NCBI GenBank assembly: GCA_013696965.1
Contig: JACCXN010000056.1
Coordinates: 1 to 64,000, forward strand
Source: Bacteroidota bacterium
GTDB taxonomy: Bacteria; Bacteroidota; Bacteroidia; JACCXN01
Reading direction: 5' to 3'
DNA length: 64,000 nt
Numbering within the stretch: the first letter of the stretch is position 1; each line of letters opens with the position of its first letter. A model generated the notes under the pieces. It was not told the origin of the DNA, did no database searches, and saw only the letters and a program-made list of their open reading frames with translations. Made by a program: the position numbers and the translations under genes. Shown piece after piece: positions 1 through 8,778 of this stretch.

Positions 1-496
1 AAAATAGAAAAACAATTTTTGAACCTAAAAACAAATGATATACCTTTGACCAAATTGTGCACTCTTGTTTCCATTTTCTGTGCACTCTTATTTACCATTT
101 TCTGTGCATTGTTGATTACCGACTACACAGAGTAAAATTATTTAATCTTATCTTTTTTGAATAAAAACCGTATGAATTCGTTGATGGGTGTTGTGATTGT
201 GTTTTTTCTCAGATAAAACTATTAAAATGCTTTCTAAAATGTTTATGTTACTTGTTTTATTTTTTTGGTAAAATACAACTCTGAGTCCCACAGTATTTAT
301 ATGGTTTTTCCATTGAAATGATAGTAGTCTTGTGTATTATAATTACAATGTAAAACAACATGGTATCCACATTTTTTAGAAAGCCCAATATATTAGGCAA
401 GTTTACCCTTTTCGTATTAAAAAAATACACTTTTTCATGTGGTTTTTATGCCAGTTTTAAAATTAATTTTTAAATTGCAGCATAAAAAATAATACT
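1..496. other. Intergenic region, no gene seen
   Basis: No credible coding frame is seen before the lipoprotein gene at 497. The stretch is very AT-rich. It contains a short threefold tandem repeat at 56-125, listed separately. A promoter for the downstream gene must lie here, but no box is clear enough to call. Confidence 0.6.
56..125 (+). repeat. Short tandem repeat, three units of about 23 bp
   Basis: Units start at 56, 79 and 103, each opening with tgtgca. The first two are nearly identical (tgtgcactctt then ccattttc), and the third has diverged. Function is unknown. It could be a degenerate protein-binding array or replication slippage. Confidence 0.6.
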
Positions 497-1189
497 ATGA
501 TAACTTGCAGACGTTTTACCGCTCTTTTTCTTTTGCTTTTTTCTTTTACATTTTACAGTTGTATGGAGGAAGAAACTCCTACAAAAGTATTAATGCAGGG
601 TACTTGGGAATTAACTGAGGCCACGGATGAGAACGGTGCTGATATAAAATCAACAGTTGCTTTTCCCGTTTCTGCTATTCAATTAACCGATGATAACGGA
701 ATGTTAGGAACGCAAGGTCCTATGTTTACTTATGTAGTATATGGAGGAAGCAAATGGATCAATGCATCGGCAAAAATAAAGCAATCTTTCGATTATGCTA
801 ATTTCCGTTTTAATACGGGTGAGTTTTTTGTTGAAGGGGGCACTCCTGATAGGTTTACAGTGGAAGCAAAATTACAGGCAACAGCCGCAGTTGGAGGATT
901 AGTTGATATACTTACCATTTTTGGAGTTGGAAATGGATGGCTTCAACAGGTTGTTTACCATAAGTTCATTGATGTGAAAGTTACTTTTCCAACTGTGGAA
1001 AAATCAAAGGAGAGAAACATTATGATATGGGAACTTGATGATTTAACTACCGCTGCATATAATTATAAAGATGCCCAAGGAAATATTGTTTTATGGCAAG
1101 GATGGCCGGTGGATAAATTCACAAAAGGCAAATTTACTTTTACCAAAAGAATAAAAGGACTAAATGAAATAGTTCAGGAAAATATTTAA
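497..1189 (+). CDS. Outer-membrane-type lipoprotein, lipocalin-like
   Basis: A 230-residue secreted lipoprotein. Residues 1-21 form a basic then hydrophobic signal segment, and the lipobox FYSC places the lipidated Cys at about 22, followed by acidic residues (MEEE). The mature part begins with GTWELTEA, the kind of start seen in small Bacteroidota lipocalin-like lipoproteins. The rest is predicted mainly as beta strands with many aromatic residues. No catalytic motif is visible. The gene stands alone and converges on the nucleoid-associated protein gene, with a shared hairpin between them. Export and lipidation are well supported. The lipocalin assignment is a guess from the motif only. Confidence 0.75.
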   Translation: MITCRRFTALFLLLFSFTFYSCMEEETPTKVLMQGTWELTEATDENGADIKSTVAFPVSAIQLTDDNGMLGTQGPMFTYVVYGGSKWINASAKIKQSFDYANFRFNTGEFFVEGGTPDRFTVEAKLQATAAVGGLVDILTIFGVGNGWLQQVVYHKFIDVKVTFPTVEKSKERNIMIWELDDLTTAAYNYKDAQGNIVLWQGWPVDKFTKGKFTFTKRIKGLNEIVQENI

Positions 1190-1258
1190 TTTTATTATCT
1201 GTACTAATTATTTTTCCGGTTTAATCAAACTTGAATTTTATTAGATTCTGCATGATTT

Positions 1259-1303
1259 AATTCTGATTGTTCAACAGAAATAATTTGTTGAACAATCAGA
1301 ATT
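1259..1303. terminator. Bidirectional hairpin terminator
   Basis: A perfect 18-bp inverted repeat (1259-1276 with 1286-1303) around a 9-nt loop lies between two convergent genes. It can serve both the lipoprotein gene and the minus-strand gene ending at 1312. Confidence 0.8.
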
Positions 1304-1311
1304 ATTTGTGT

Positions 1312-2349
1312 TTAAGCCTCTTCATTGTAAAATATCTTATAAAATTTACGTCCTTTTTCATCTACACCCTTCTCAATCATTTCTTTATTTCCATGGATAT
1401 AGATATGAAAATTTTTATCCAGCTTAAGCACACTTTTAAACACCCGTTCTTGTTTTTTTACAGCAGGGGCTGAAATTTCAAAGTCATCTACAATATCAAA
1501 TTCTCTTTCCACTTGCAATTCCTCCTTGTATTTACTGAAAGATTGAATAAAATTTGTGTTTTCAAATACTTCCCCGGCAAATTCTTGTTCATTAAACTGT
1601 TCCTTATTTTTAAAATAATCCATTGAACGGTTTAAAATATCAATTTTCTCTGCCTTGCTTACTTCCTCAGGGAGTATTTCAGTAACAAATGCTTTTGTAA
1701 TATTCAGGTAATCCTTAGTGTGGTGGTAATTGTCGGAACAGGTTTTCAAATTCAAAAATTCTTCTTTCCAATAGTGGGCTTCTTCAGTTTTATTTGCTTT
1801 ATCCACAATACATACCCTATAACCTGATTCTTTTTCCATATTAAAGAGTATACAGCCCTTGTCTAATTTATTCACATTGATTCCTTTTTCAGAATCAATT
1901 TCAAAATTACCTTTTACTGGAGAAACCTTTAAAAATGTTTCTTTTCTTTCAGATTTAAATATCCCAATAGCATCAATAGTTTGATTTTCTACCCTACAAT
2001 TCCTAAGCAGGCAAACATAGAGTTCACCTGTTTTTATTTTCGGATGACTGGATTTTTCAAAAAGATGTTTGGCAATGGCAATTGATTGAATATAAAAATT
2101 GGCATCGTTACTGAAAATTTTATCACTGAAGGAGTATATTTCATTCAGATTAATATCTGTAGGATGGTTTAGGGTGTAAAACTCATTGATATTGAAAGGC
2201 GATAAAAAATACTTTAAAAGCAGTTCTCCGGTTGCTTGGTTTTCAATATCTGCAAGGCCTTTGGATATTTTCAGGCTATCTGCTTTTAATTTATTTCCAA
2301 CTTTATGTACAGCAAGTTTTTCAAGGGAAGTATTCGAAAAATCAATCAT
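1312..2349 (-). CDS. Nucleoid-associated protein, NdpA/YejK family
   Basis: A 345-residue soluble protein. The opening (IDFSNTSLEKLAVHKVGNK), a central stretch about responses to cell contents (GIFKSERKETFLKV) and the closing KVLKLDKNFHIYIHGN fit the 37-kDa nucleoid-associated protein family (NdpA/YejK), a group found in Bacteroidota at this length. Members bind DNA or sit on the nucleoid, but their exact role is not settled. No signal peptide or membrane segment is seen. The gene is monocistronic, divergent from the MazG-like gene at 2535, and ends at the shared hairpin at 1259-1303. The family call is by motif recognition and is fairly strong. Confidence 0.75.
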   Translation of the reverse strand: MIDFSNTSLEKLAVHKVGNKLKADSLKISKGLADIENQATGELLLKYFLSPFNINEFYTLNHPTDINLNEIYSFSDKIFSNDANFYIQSIAIAKHLFEKSSHPKIKTGELYVCLLRNCRVENQTIDAIGIFKSERKETFLKVSPVKGNFEIDSEKGINVNKLDKGCILFNMEKESGYRVCIVDKANKTEEAHYWKEEFLNLKTCSDNYHHTKDYLNITKAFVTEILPEEVSKAEKIDILNRSMDYFKNKEQFNEQEFAGEVFENTNFIQSFSKYKEELQVEREFDIVDDFEISAPAVKKQERVFKSVLKLDKNFHIYIHGNKEMIEKGVDEKGRKFYKIFYNEEA

Positions 2350-2534
2350 TGATAAAATTATATTAGATTACTACTCATTTTAATTATTGGGACAAAAGTA
2401 CAACCTGCAAATTTGAATTTTGCACATAGTTTATGTTTTATTGACCTAAATTTGATTATTGGAAATACTATTGTTTTTTTTAAAATCATTCAGATATTTA
2501 CATCTAATTATTTTACAACAAATATGCAATTAAA

Positions 2535-3005
2535 ATGAACGATCCAAAAGTATTAAGCAGCGTTGCTGAGTTTCACAAAACCTTTGAACATCCAATTGAA
2601 GCAAAACCCATTATTCCAGCTAAGGAAAGGTGTAATTTAAGAATTTCCCTTATTACCGAAGAATTAAAGGAGCTTGAGCAGGCCATAAATGATAATGACA
2701 TCATAGAAGTAGCAGATGCTCTATGTGATCTGCAATATGTACTTGCAGGAGCTATTCTTGAATTTGGGCTGGGAGAAAAATTCAAAATGCTTTTTGATGA
2801 AGTACAAAGATCTAACATGAGTAAGGCCTGTAATAATTTAGAAGAAGCAACAGCCACTGTTAATCACTATAAGGAAAAAAACAATGTGCATGCCATTGTA
2901 AAAGAAAAGGATGGAAAATTCCTGGTTTACCGGGAATCAGATAATAAAACGCTTAAATCAATTTACTATTCTCCGGCTGATATTTCTTCTGTAATGCAAG
3001 GCTAA
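2535..3005 (+). CDS. MazG-like / phosphoribosyl-ATP pyrophosphohydrolase-fold protein
   Basis: A 156-residue cytosolic protein. Residues 42-47 (EELKEL) and 58-65 (EVADALCD) form the paired acidic motif of the all-alpha NTP pyrophosphohydrolase superfamily (MazG/HisE), in which the Glu and Asp side chains bind Mg2+. About 45 residues follow the core as a small C-terminal extension (YKEKNNVHAIVKEKDGKFLVYR). The family hydrolyses nucleotide triphosphates, often non-canonical ones, or phosphoribosyl-ATP. No histidine-biosynthesis neighbours are present, so a house-cleaning role is more likely than HisE. The start ATG follows an A-rich leader, usual for this phylum. Confidence 0.8.
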   Translation: MNDPKVLSSVAEFHKTFEHPIEAKPIIPAKERCNLRISLITEELKELEQAINDNDIIEVADALCDLQYVLAGAILEFGLGEKFKMLFDEVQRSNMSKACNNLEEATATVNHYKEKNNVHAIVKEKDGKFLVYRESDNKTLKSIYYSPADISSVMQG

Positions 3006-3045
3006 TGGGAATTAAATTGAGGCGGGAAAAAGATGGCATTTACAA

Positions 3046-3717
3046 TTAATTGTGTAAATCACTTAGAGCAATTAAACCCTTAAAGTCAATAATGTTAATT
3101 TTAGACTTTGTTGTTGATATTAGTTTCTCATTTCTAAAATCTGAAAGTAATCGGTTTACCGTTTCTTTTGCTGTGCCGGTGTAACAGGCCAGATCTTTTC
3201 TTGAAATAAAAAAAGAATCAGTTAAATTTTCATTTTTTTGATTGTATCTGTTAAATAAATTGATAAGGGCATCGGCAAGCCTTGCCTTAACTGGTTTGTA
3301 GGCCATATCTGCAATCCTGGTTTCTGCGTCTGAGAGTTCCTTTGAAAGGAGTAAAATAAATTGTTCGGAAATTTTATTCTGAGTATTTATTAATTTGCGA
3401 AAAACTTGTTTTTCAATGAAACCTATGGTAGTATCTTCCAATGCCTGGGAAGTAGAATTAAATTTCATGTTTACGGCAAGTTCAGTAAAATTCAATAAAT
3501 CACCCTGGATTGAAATTCTAATAATCTGTTCTTTTCCTCCACTTCCTGTTTTCCTAATCTTTACACTTCCTTTTTTTACAAAATAAGCCCCTAATGAAGA
3601 GCTTCCCTGGCAATAAATGAGTTGGTCTTTTTTAAATTTAAACTCATCAAACCCCTTATCATCCATATTAATTCCCAAAAAAGGCATTAAACTATAATTC
3701 GAATAAGTTGAAATCAT
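3046..3717 (-). CDS. Crp/Fnr-family transcriptional regulator
   Basis: A 223-residue regulator. The N-terminal cyclic-nucleotide-binding-like beta barrel covers about residues 25-120 (YFVKKGSVKIRK, then ISIQGDLLNFTELA). A long dimerisation helix follows (about 120-145). The C-terminal Crp-type winged helix-turn-helix is at about 170-215 (ISRKDLACYTGTAKETVNRL). The N-terminal Cys cluster of oxygen-sensing FNR is absent, so an iron-sulfur sensor is unlikely. The ligand cannot be told. It converges with the MazG-like gene. The targets are unknown, but the nearby DUF892 gene is a reasonable candidate because of proximity only. Confidence 0.85.
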   Translation of the reverse strand: MISTYSNYSLMPFLGINMDDKGFDEFKFKKDQLIYCQGSSSLGAYFVKKGSVKIRKTGSGGKEQIIRISIQGDLLNFTELAVNMKFNSTSQALEDTTIGFIEKQVFRKLINTQNKISEQFILLLSKELSDAETRIADMAYKPVKARLADALINLFNRYNQKNENLTDSFFISRKDLACYTGTAKETVNRLLSDFRNEKLISTTKSKINIIDFKGLIALSDLHN

Positions 3718-4047
3718 AAAACTGCAATTTTTACCTAAATCTCTTAAAACAGTGGTATTTTATTTGTATAGTATTGATCCTATTAAATTAAGAAAATTTA
3801 TCAAGGATAAAAAGAGATTTTTCTTTTTATATTAATGAATTGATTAAAAATTGGTTGAAAATAACTTGAATGCAATAATTAGAATTCAGGGTGTGATTTA
3901 ACTCACATATACTTTGAGTTAAATCAATTAAACAAAAGACCGATAAGCTTTTTTATCAGTCTTTTGTTTAATTGAAAAATACCTTTAATGAATGAAAAAA
4001 TTATGAAATAGAATTGGTCTATTGTTAGGTATTAATTATAATCTCCC
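3718..4047. other. Intergenic region with one terminator
   Basis: AT-rich spacer of 330 bases between the regulator and the DUF892 gene, both on the minus strand. Apart from the strong hairpin at 3925-3974, nothing coding is seen. The promoter of the regulator should lie in its left part. Confidence 0.6.
3925..3974 (-). terminator. Hairpin terminator of the DUF892 gene
   Basis: A 16-bp perfect outer stem (3925-3940 with 3959-3974) is extended inside by a GATAA/TTATC pair. It lies 74 bases beyond the stop of the minus-strand gene at 4048 and is T-rich on that strand. Confidence 0.75.
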
Positions 4048-4554
4048 TTATGAAATAAGAGGTTCTTTTGCTTTTTTATTGACTTTTTCCTTTGCCATTT
4101 TTGTTAATTCCGCATCAAATTCTTTTTCCTCCATTAAAGAATAATGTAACAAATCAGCTATATCCTTAAATTGAAGTTCGTTTGCATAGGTACATGCAGA
4201 ACCATAACCGGCAATTTCAAAATGCTTTATATATTGAATAGTTGTAATTAGCGCTGCATCCATTATCTCCTTGTCGGCTGTTCTGCTTATTAGTTTAAAA
4301 CCTTCCCTTATTAATCCTTCCATAGAATCTGAATGTTCTCCAAAAGAGGAGACAGTGAGTAGGGTGGCAATTTTTTCCAATCGATTTATTTGTTGTTCGG
4401 TTGTTACTACATGGTTTTCAATTGCTAAAACAAGGTCACTGGAGTTGGCTCTTGGTACCATATCAATTAAGGCCCCAATTTGTTGTTTTTCTGCATTGTA
4501 CAATTCTTTAACTTGTTCTATTAGCAAATCTTTCAGGTTGTTTATCTTCTCCAT
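4048..4554 (-). CDS. Ferritin-like DUF892 (YciE/YciF) protein
   Basis: A 168-residue all-alpha protein. The opening (NNLKDLLIEQVKELYNAEKQ) and the later repeat of the theme (IENHVVTTEQQINRLEKI, TTIQYIKHFEIAGYGSA, EEKEFDAELTK) match the DUF892/YciF ferritin-like family. Glu and His residues on each helix could form a di-iron site. The family is induced by osmotic or general stress in enterobacteria, and its chemistry is poorly known. The C-terminus is lysine-rich (KKAKEPL). Monocistronic, with its own terminator at 3925-3974. Confidence 0.85.
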   Translation of the reverse strand: MEKINNLKDLLIEQVKELYNAEKQQIGALIDMVPRANSSDLVLAIENHVVTTEQQINRLEKIATLLTVSSFGEHSDSMEGLIREGFKLISRTADKEIMDAALITTIQYIKHFEIAGYGSACTYANELQFKDIADLLHYSLMEEKEFDAELTKMAKEKVNKKAKEPLIS

Positions 4555-4865
4555 ATATTATTTATTTGTATTTAGTTTAAATATATTTCTTATAATCCAA
4601 AATAGCGATGATTAAGGTTTGTGAGATCGATAATTTGTATCATCGAAATTTTAGAATTACTGTCAACTTTTAAGGAAGCAAGCTTTCCATTTGGATATTT
4701 TAATCAAACCTAACTTATACTCCAAGGCTGATAAAGCAAATGCTTAGTTCCAAAATACTTTATCCTTATTCAATTAATATTGAAGCAGCTGTATAGGAAT
4801 GAAAGTTTTAAAAAAAAGTAAAGTGAAAGTAATAAAGCTATATTGGTTTAATTTAATCAGGAAAG
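4555..4865. other. Intergenic region, nothing seen
   Basis: About 310 AT-rich bases between two minus-strand genes. No open frame of note, no strong hairpin. It must hold the promoter of the DUF892 gene at its left end. Confidence 0.5.
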
Positions 4866-5411
4866 TTAATCCAGCAAAACGGTTAAACATTTATCTCTTG
4901 TAACTTGTATGGAGTCCAGTATTACCGCTCCATAATTTGGAACAGAGGTGTATAAGTGGATGCCTGGTGGTAAAATAAAATTAGCGGAAGTTACTGGTTC
5001 ACAATCAAAAACTGTATCTGTATAATTTGTTATTTTTTTTACTCCATAATTACTTACGGTAACAGAAACAGGTATACTTAATGGCTTTTTTGACCAAAAA
5101 GTAACATGTCCTGAAGGCTGAATTACAGTATATTCAATTTTTGCCTTATCAGATACCAGTTCATTTTTAGAAAAAACAGTAAGGCTGGCTGAAAAATCCC
5201 CAGCTTTGTTCATATAAATGGAAACGCTTTCTTCCGTATATTTATCTCCTTGAATAAGCCATTCCCTGGAGAATGAGTTTTTTGAACAATCGGTAAAAGT
5301 AATTGTTTGACCAATATCAATGCTGTATTCAGAGGTTTCAATGCAAGCCTGGGGATATTTTTTACAAGAACAAACAAACACGATAAATAAGGGAAGAATA
5401 ATTATTTTCAT
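4866..5411 (-). CDS. PKD-domain lipoprotein (paralogue 1)
   Basis: A 181-residue lipoprotein. Residues 1-15 are the signal segment, and the lipobox VCSC puts the lipidated Cys at about 16. Residues 20-95 look like a single PKD-type Ig fold (SIDIGQTITFTDCSKNSFSREW, then SLTVFSKNELVSDKAKIEY). The last 80 residues form a second beta domain (FWSKKPLSIPVSVTVSNYG) ending with a Cys shortly before the C-terminus (RDKCLTVLLD). It shares this layout with the gene at 5650-6198, so the two look like tandem duplicates. A surface or periplasmic binding role is possible, but no ligand can be read from the sequence. Confidence 0.75.
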   Translation of the reverse strand: MKIIILPLFIVFVCSCKKYPQACIETSEYSIDIGQTITFTDCSKNSFSREWLIQGDKYTEESVSIYMNKAGDFSASLTVFSKNELVSDKAKIEYTVIQPSGHVTFWSKKPLSIPVSVTVSNYGVKKITNYTDTVFDCEPVTSANFILPPGIHLYTSVPNYGAVILDSIQVTRDKCLTVLLD

Positions 5412-5649
5412 AGGTGTTTTGTTTCTTGATTCTCATCCCGATTTATGGCAATTCATACTTGGTAATGATTGGCTTTTCATAACAATTCTTTGGCCTGATT
5501 TAAAATCAATAGTCAGGCTTTATTAAAGTTAAGAAAATTTATGGTGTTTATAAAATTAAGGAGGGTATGGAAATTTTAATAAATAAGAGTGTTTTATTCA
5601 AGCTTTAAAACACTTAAAATTTCAAATTAAAACTATTTATAAAGTGTAA

Positions 5650-6198
5650 TCACCTAAGATCAATTACATGGCATTGGCCTTTTTCAACAGTAACACTTCC
5701 ACTCCAGGAATAGGTGTTATCTCCGGCAAAATATTCATAGGTGCCGTCAGGAATATCTAAAAACAGAGCTCCTCCGGTTGAATTTTCACAGGTAGGGGGT
5801 ATTTCAAGTCTTACAGGAATTGGCTTATTTGTTTCTAAAAAATAAACAACAGTATTGGAAAGAGCAGATTTAGTGCTTAGGTAGAAAAGAACTGAACCTG
5901 AAAGGGGCTTTACTTTAATCGATTTTGTTATGTTATTATCTTCTTTTAGGTTTTTTGAAAAAGCTGTCAATTTTATATCCTTGGTTCCTGAGGTGGTTGG
6001 TATATAGGTAATATCCTTACTGTTTAACAATTCTCCTGAAGGTAGTTCCCAAATATAGGAATGCGCCTTGTCCGAAGAGTTAGTAATTGTTACTGTATCC
6101 CCAATAAAACATTCATTATCCATTTTAAATGCAGCAACAGGAGGTTTGGTACAGGCGGATAGGATTAAAATAAGGGTAGGAAACAAAAGCTTTTTCAT
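5650..6198 (-). CDS. PKD-domain lipoprotein (paralogue 2)
   Basis: A 182-residue lipoprotein, close in length and layout to the gene at 4866-5411. The signal segment ends in the lipobox LSAC (Cys at about 16), followed by a PKD-like Ig fold (FIGDTVTITNSSDKAHSYIW, LTAFSKNLKEDNNI) and a beta domain (VLFYLSTKSALSNTVVYFL) with a terminal EKGQCHVIDLR. Shared landmarks with paralogue 1 are the phrases TAFSKN/TVFSKN, SGxVxFxxSxK and a Cys near the C-terminus. The two genes are separated by 238 bases, so each may have its own promoter. Function is unknown. Confidence 0.75.
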   Translation of the reverse strand: MKKLLFPTLILILSACTKPPVAAFKMDNECFIGDTVTITNSSDKAHSYIWELPSGELLNSKDITYIPTTSGTKDIKLTAFSKNLKEDNNITKSIKVKPLSGSVLFYLSTKSALSNTVVYFLETNKPIPVRLEIPPTCENSTGGALFLDIPDGTYEYFAGDNTYSWSGSVTVEKGQCHVIDLR

Positions 6199-6480
6199 TG
6201 GATTTTTTTAATTTTCGAAGTTTCAAATTTATGAAAAATTAATCCATTTTGTTAATATTAATGAACTCAATCAATCATTTGCTATAGTGAACAGTTTGAT
6301 AGCTTCGGTTATTGCCCTTAAAAAGTATATTAATTAAAAAATAAAGGGCAAAATTTTATGAAAGTTTATAACTGTAAAAATCAAAGCAAAAAAAGTGCTT
6401 AAAGTGTAGGGATTATAATTAATTTCACAGCTTTATTTATTTTTACAATAAATGTTTTCCTCCAACATCTTTGCCTGTCT

Positions 6481-6957
6481 ATGAAAGCAATTAGCCTGAA
6501 TGATGTTAAAAAAGAATTAAGTGAACTGGCACCTTCTAAGTTACTTGAACTTATACTGCGCCTTGCAAAACACAAAAAGGAAAACAAAGAACTTTTATCT
6601 TATCTTCTCTTTGATGCTGAAAATGAAAACAAATTCATTGAAAACCAAAAATCTTATATGGATGAAGAGTTTGAAGTATTGAATAAAAAAACTATTTACC
6701 TAACTAAAAAGGGACTTCGAAGAATCCTTAGAAACATTAATAAAAACATTCGTTTTACCGGATCAAAAAAAACAGAAATAGAACTTCTTATCTATTTTAG
6801 CATAAAACTTAAAGATTCTGGTATCCGGCTTTCCGAAAGCAAGGTTTTAAGCAATCTTTACCAGCAGCAAATAATAAGGATTAATAAAGCTGTTGCGCTT
6901 TTACACGAGGAATTGCAAAGTGATTACAAGCAGGATATTGCCCAGTTAAACCTTTAA
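6481..6957 (+). CDS. Hypothetical protein, helical, 158 aa
   Basis: Not recognised. The protein is rich in Lys, Leu and Glu and appears all-alpha. It opens with SLNDVKKELSELAPSKLLEL, followed by LAKHKKENKELLSYLLFDAE. A central basic stretch (LTKKGLRRILRNINKNIRFT) could touch nucleic acid or ribosome. No signal peptide, membrane segment or Cys. The codon use and length look genuine, and the downstream gene follows on the same strand after about 90 bases. Similar uncharacterised proteins are, to my recollection, limited to Bacteroidota. Its role cannot be inferred. Confidence 0.65.
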   Translation: MKAISLNDVKKELSELAPSKLLELILRLAKHKKENKELLSYLLFDAENENKFIENQKSYMDEEFEVLNKKTIYLTKKGLRRILRNINKNIRFTGSKKTEIELLIYFSIKLKDSGIRLSESKVLSNLYQQQIIRINKAVALLHEELQSDYKQDIAQLNL

Positions 6958-7045
6958 TGGTTCCTTAAGTTTTTAGGTGAAAATAAAAATCAAAAAAATA
7001 GTGTGATATTTGTCTGAAATCATTTCAAAAAAAAAAATTAAAAAA

Positions 7046-7504
7046 ATGACTGATAAGCTTAATTTCCTGAACATCGATTTCCCTAAACTATTAGCAAAGT
7101 TAAATGCACAAGACAAAGGTGAGTGGGGCGTATTGAACGGACAGCAAATGGTTGAACACATGAGCGATTCGGTTAGAATTGCCAACGGAAAGGATAAAAT
7201 GGTATTACAATATCCCCCTGAAAAGGCTTTAGAATATAAAAAATTTGCTTTGAGCGATAGGGATTTTAAGCAGAATACCAAAAATTCCTTAATGTCAGAA
7301 ACCCCTGCAGCCATTAGAAAATCTAGTATGCAGGAGGCAATTAAAGAGCTCGAAAATGAATTAGCCTGCTTTAAAGATTTTTTTGAAACAAACAAGAATG
7401 CTACATTAACAAATCCATTTTTTGGTGATATGAATTTTGAAGAATGGACACATTTATTGCATAAGCATGCGCTGCATCATTGCAAACAGTTTAGATTGGT
7501 TTAG
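7046..7504 (+). CDS. DUF1569 / DinB-like protein
   Basis: About 152 residues. Motifs WGVLNGQQMVEHMSDSVRIANG near the start and WTHLLHKHALHHCKQFRLV at the end place His residues as in the DinB-like four-helix fold, where three His bind a metal. This layout fits DUF1569, seen in Bacteroidota and sometimes fused to or near phenylacetate-pathway genes. No such neighbour is here. The frame is open further upstream from a TTG at 7010, but the ATG at 7046, after an A-rich leader, is the better start. Activity is unknown; DinB-like enzymes include thiol-dependent transferases. Confidence 0.7.
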   Translation: MTDKLNFLNIDFPKLLAKLNAQDKGEWGVLNGQQMVEHMSDSVRIANGKDKMVLQYPPEKALEYKKFALSDRDFKQNTKNSLMSETPAAIRKSSMQEAIKELENELACFKDFFETNKNATLTNPFFGDMNFEEWTHLLHKHALHHCKQFRLV

Positions 7505-7679
7505 TATTTGAAAATCCAGAACTGATTTTCCAGCACAACAATAGGCTAAGATGATGTTCACGACTAAGGGGTTGCAAATGTATATTGCGTTTGATAGGCT
7601 TCTCTAGTGACTTTTTTTTTAAATTATTAATTCCAGTTTATATTTCTTTAAAAATAATTTTAATAAAGATTTTCACTTG

Positions 7680-7997
7680 TCAATTTTCTACAGAACCAAC
7701 CAGGAGTATGCATTCAGAGCTTGTATTGTTTTGAATAGAATGTTTGGTATTTACCGGAAAAACCAAAAAATCACCTGTTTCACTCGTGTGGTGGACACTA
7801 TCTATGATAAATTCAGGATTTCCCTGAATAACATAAGCGTATTCTGTTTTATCTGGATGAATGTGTTCGGGATAAACCGAAAGTGAATCAACCTTAACAA
7901 GTTTAAGTGTGCCCTTTTCTTGGTTTAATAATTCCTTTCCTGAAAAGCCTTTAACTTTTCCTGCTGTCCATTCAAACAAATCTGATTTAATTTTCAT
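7680..7997 (-). CDS. Small cupin-domain protein
   Basis: A 105-residue single-domain cupin. Motif 1 supplies His45, His47 and Glu52 (EHIHPDKTEYAYVIQG), and motif 2 supplies His86 (DFLVFPVNTKHSIQN), a complete metal-binding set. Single-domain cupins of this size may be isomerases, dioxygenases or sugar/metal binders, so the reaction cannot be assigned. Convergent with the DUF1569 gene. It is transcribed alone. Confidence 0.85.
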   Translation of the reverse strand: MKIKSDLFEWTAGKVKGFSGKELLNQEKGTLKLVKVDSLSVYPEHIHPDKTEYAYVIQGNPEFIIDSVHHTSETGDFLVFPVNTKHSIQNNTSSECILLVGSVEN

Positions 7998-8497
7998 CTT
8001 TTTTTAATATTAAAGTCTCTTGTTTTAGCATAAGTGCTAATCCAAATTACCTGCCTAATTTGAATAACACAAGGCCTGATGACGAAATTTTGTTTTTTTT
8101 ATCCTTTTTCCAAATTCTTTCAATATCGTTTAATTATTAGCAATAAAATAGGATTCAATTAAAAAGGAACAAATTATATTTATAAAATTAAAGTTAATTT
8201 AAGTGGAAAGCAATAATTAATAGGGTAGGGAGTACCTTTAGGAGAAATTTTCTTTGCCAAAGAATGAACTTAATTTGCAAGGGAATAAATTTACAAATTT
8301 TGTTTTTTTTTAATAATACAGCTATGTGATGAAAGAGTGTTTATCAAATGTAAGCCTGGCCAAAGAAAGGACAATGAAAATAATTTACTATTATTTTATC
8401 GTTTCTTTAAAAAAACAATTTGTAAAAATTATGGTTTGGCTATGGGGCATAAGATAGGCTGCAATGAAAATATATCTCTCCTGTAATAGTTTAGAAT
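7998..8497. other. Intergenic region, nothing seen
   Basis: About 500 bases of very AT-rich sequence upstream of the cupin gene. No coding frame longer than a few dozen codons shows plausible composition. The cupin promoter should be at its left end. Confidence 0.5.
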
Positions 8498-8531
8498 AAA
8501 ACCAAGCCATCAATTAATGAGGCTTGGTTTT
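8498..8531. terminator. Hairpin terminator
   Basis: An 11-bp stem (8498-8508 with 8521-8531; aaaaccaagcc) around a 12-nt loop, T-rich on both sides. It most likely ended the minus-strand membrane-protein gene before the duplication at 8601-8778 pushed the present stop about 170 bases away. Confidence 0.7.
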
Positions 8532-8600
8532 TTATAGTTGAACATAGTTATTTAAGAAGGATAAGATTGGCCTGTTTTCCAATTTTTAAACTGATACATT

Positions 8601-8778
8601 TTATGGTTTTTAGCCAATGATTTTTTTATCCTTTGCGTCATATTCTCTTTGCAAAAGCAGCTCCAAAAGCAGCAGCAATTGCTCCAATTTATGGTTTTTT
8701 AGACAATAATTTTTTTATCTGTTACGTCATATTCTCTTTTTGCAATACCAGCTCCAAAAGCAGCAGCAATTGCTCCAA
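8601..8778 (-). repeat. Tandem duplication of a gene 3' end
   Basis: Copy 1 at 8601-8687 and copy 2 at 8689-8778 are about 90 bp each and highly similar. Both contain the blocks tcatattctcttt and agctccaaaagcagcagcaa. Copy 2 is the live 3' end of the membrane-protein gene at 8699-9613, and copy 1 is a non-translated relic beyond its stop. Confidence 0.85.

Noticed and set aside
1267-1473. 68-codon plus-strand frame at the terminator
   Set aside because: Runs through the hairpin and is antisense to the nucleoid-associated protein gene; very Phe/Leu-rich.
4271-4615. 114-codon plus-strand frame
   Set aside because: Antisense to the DUF892 gene, whose family motifs are clear.
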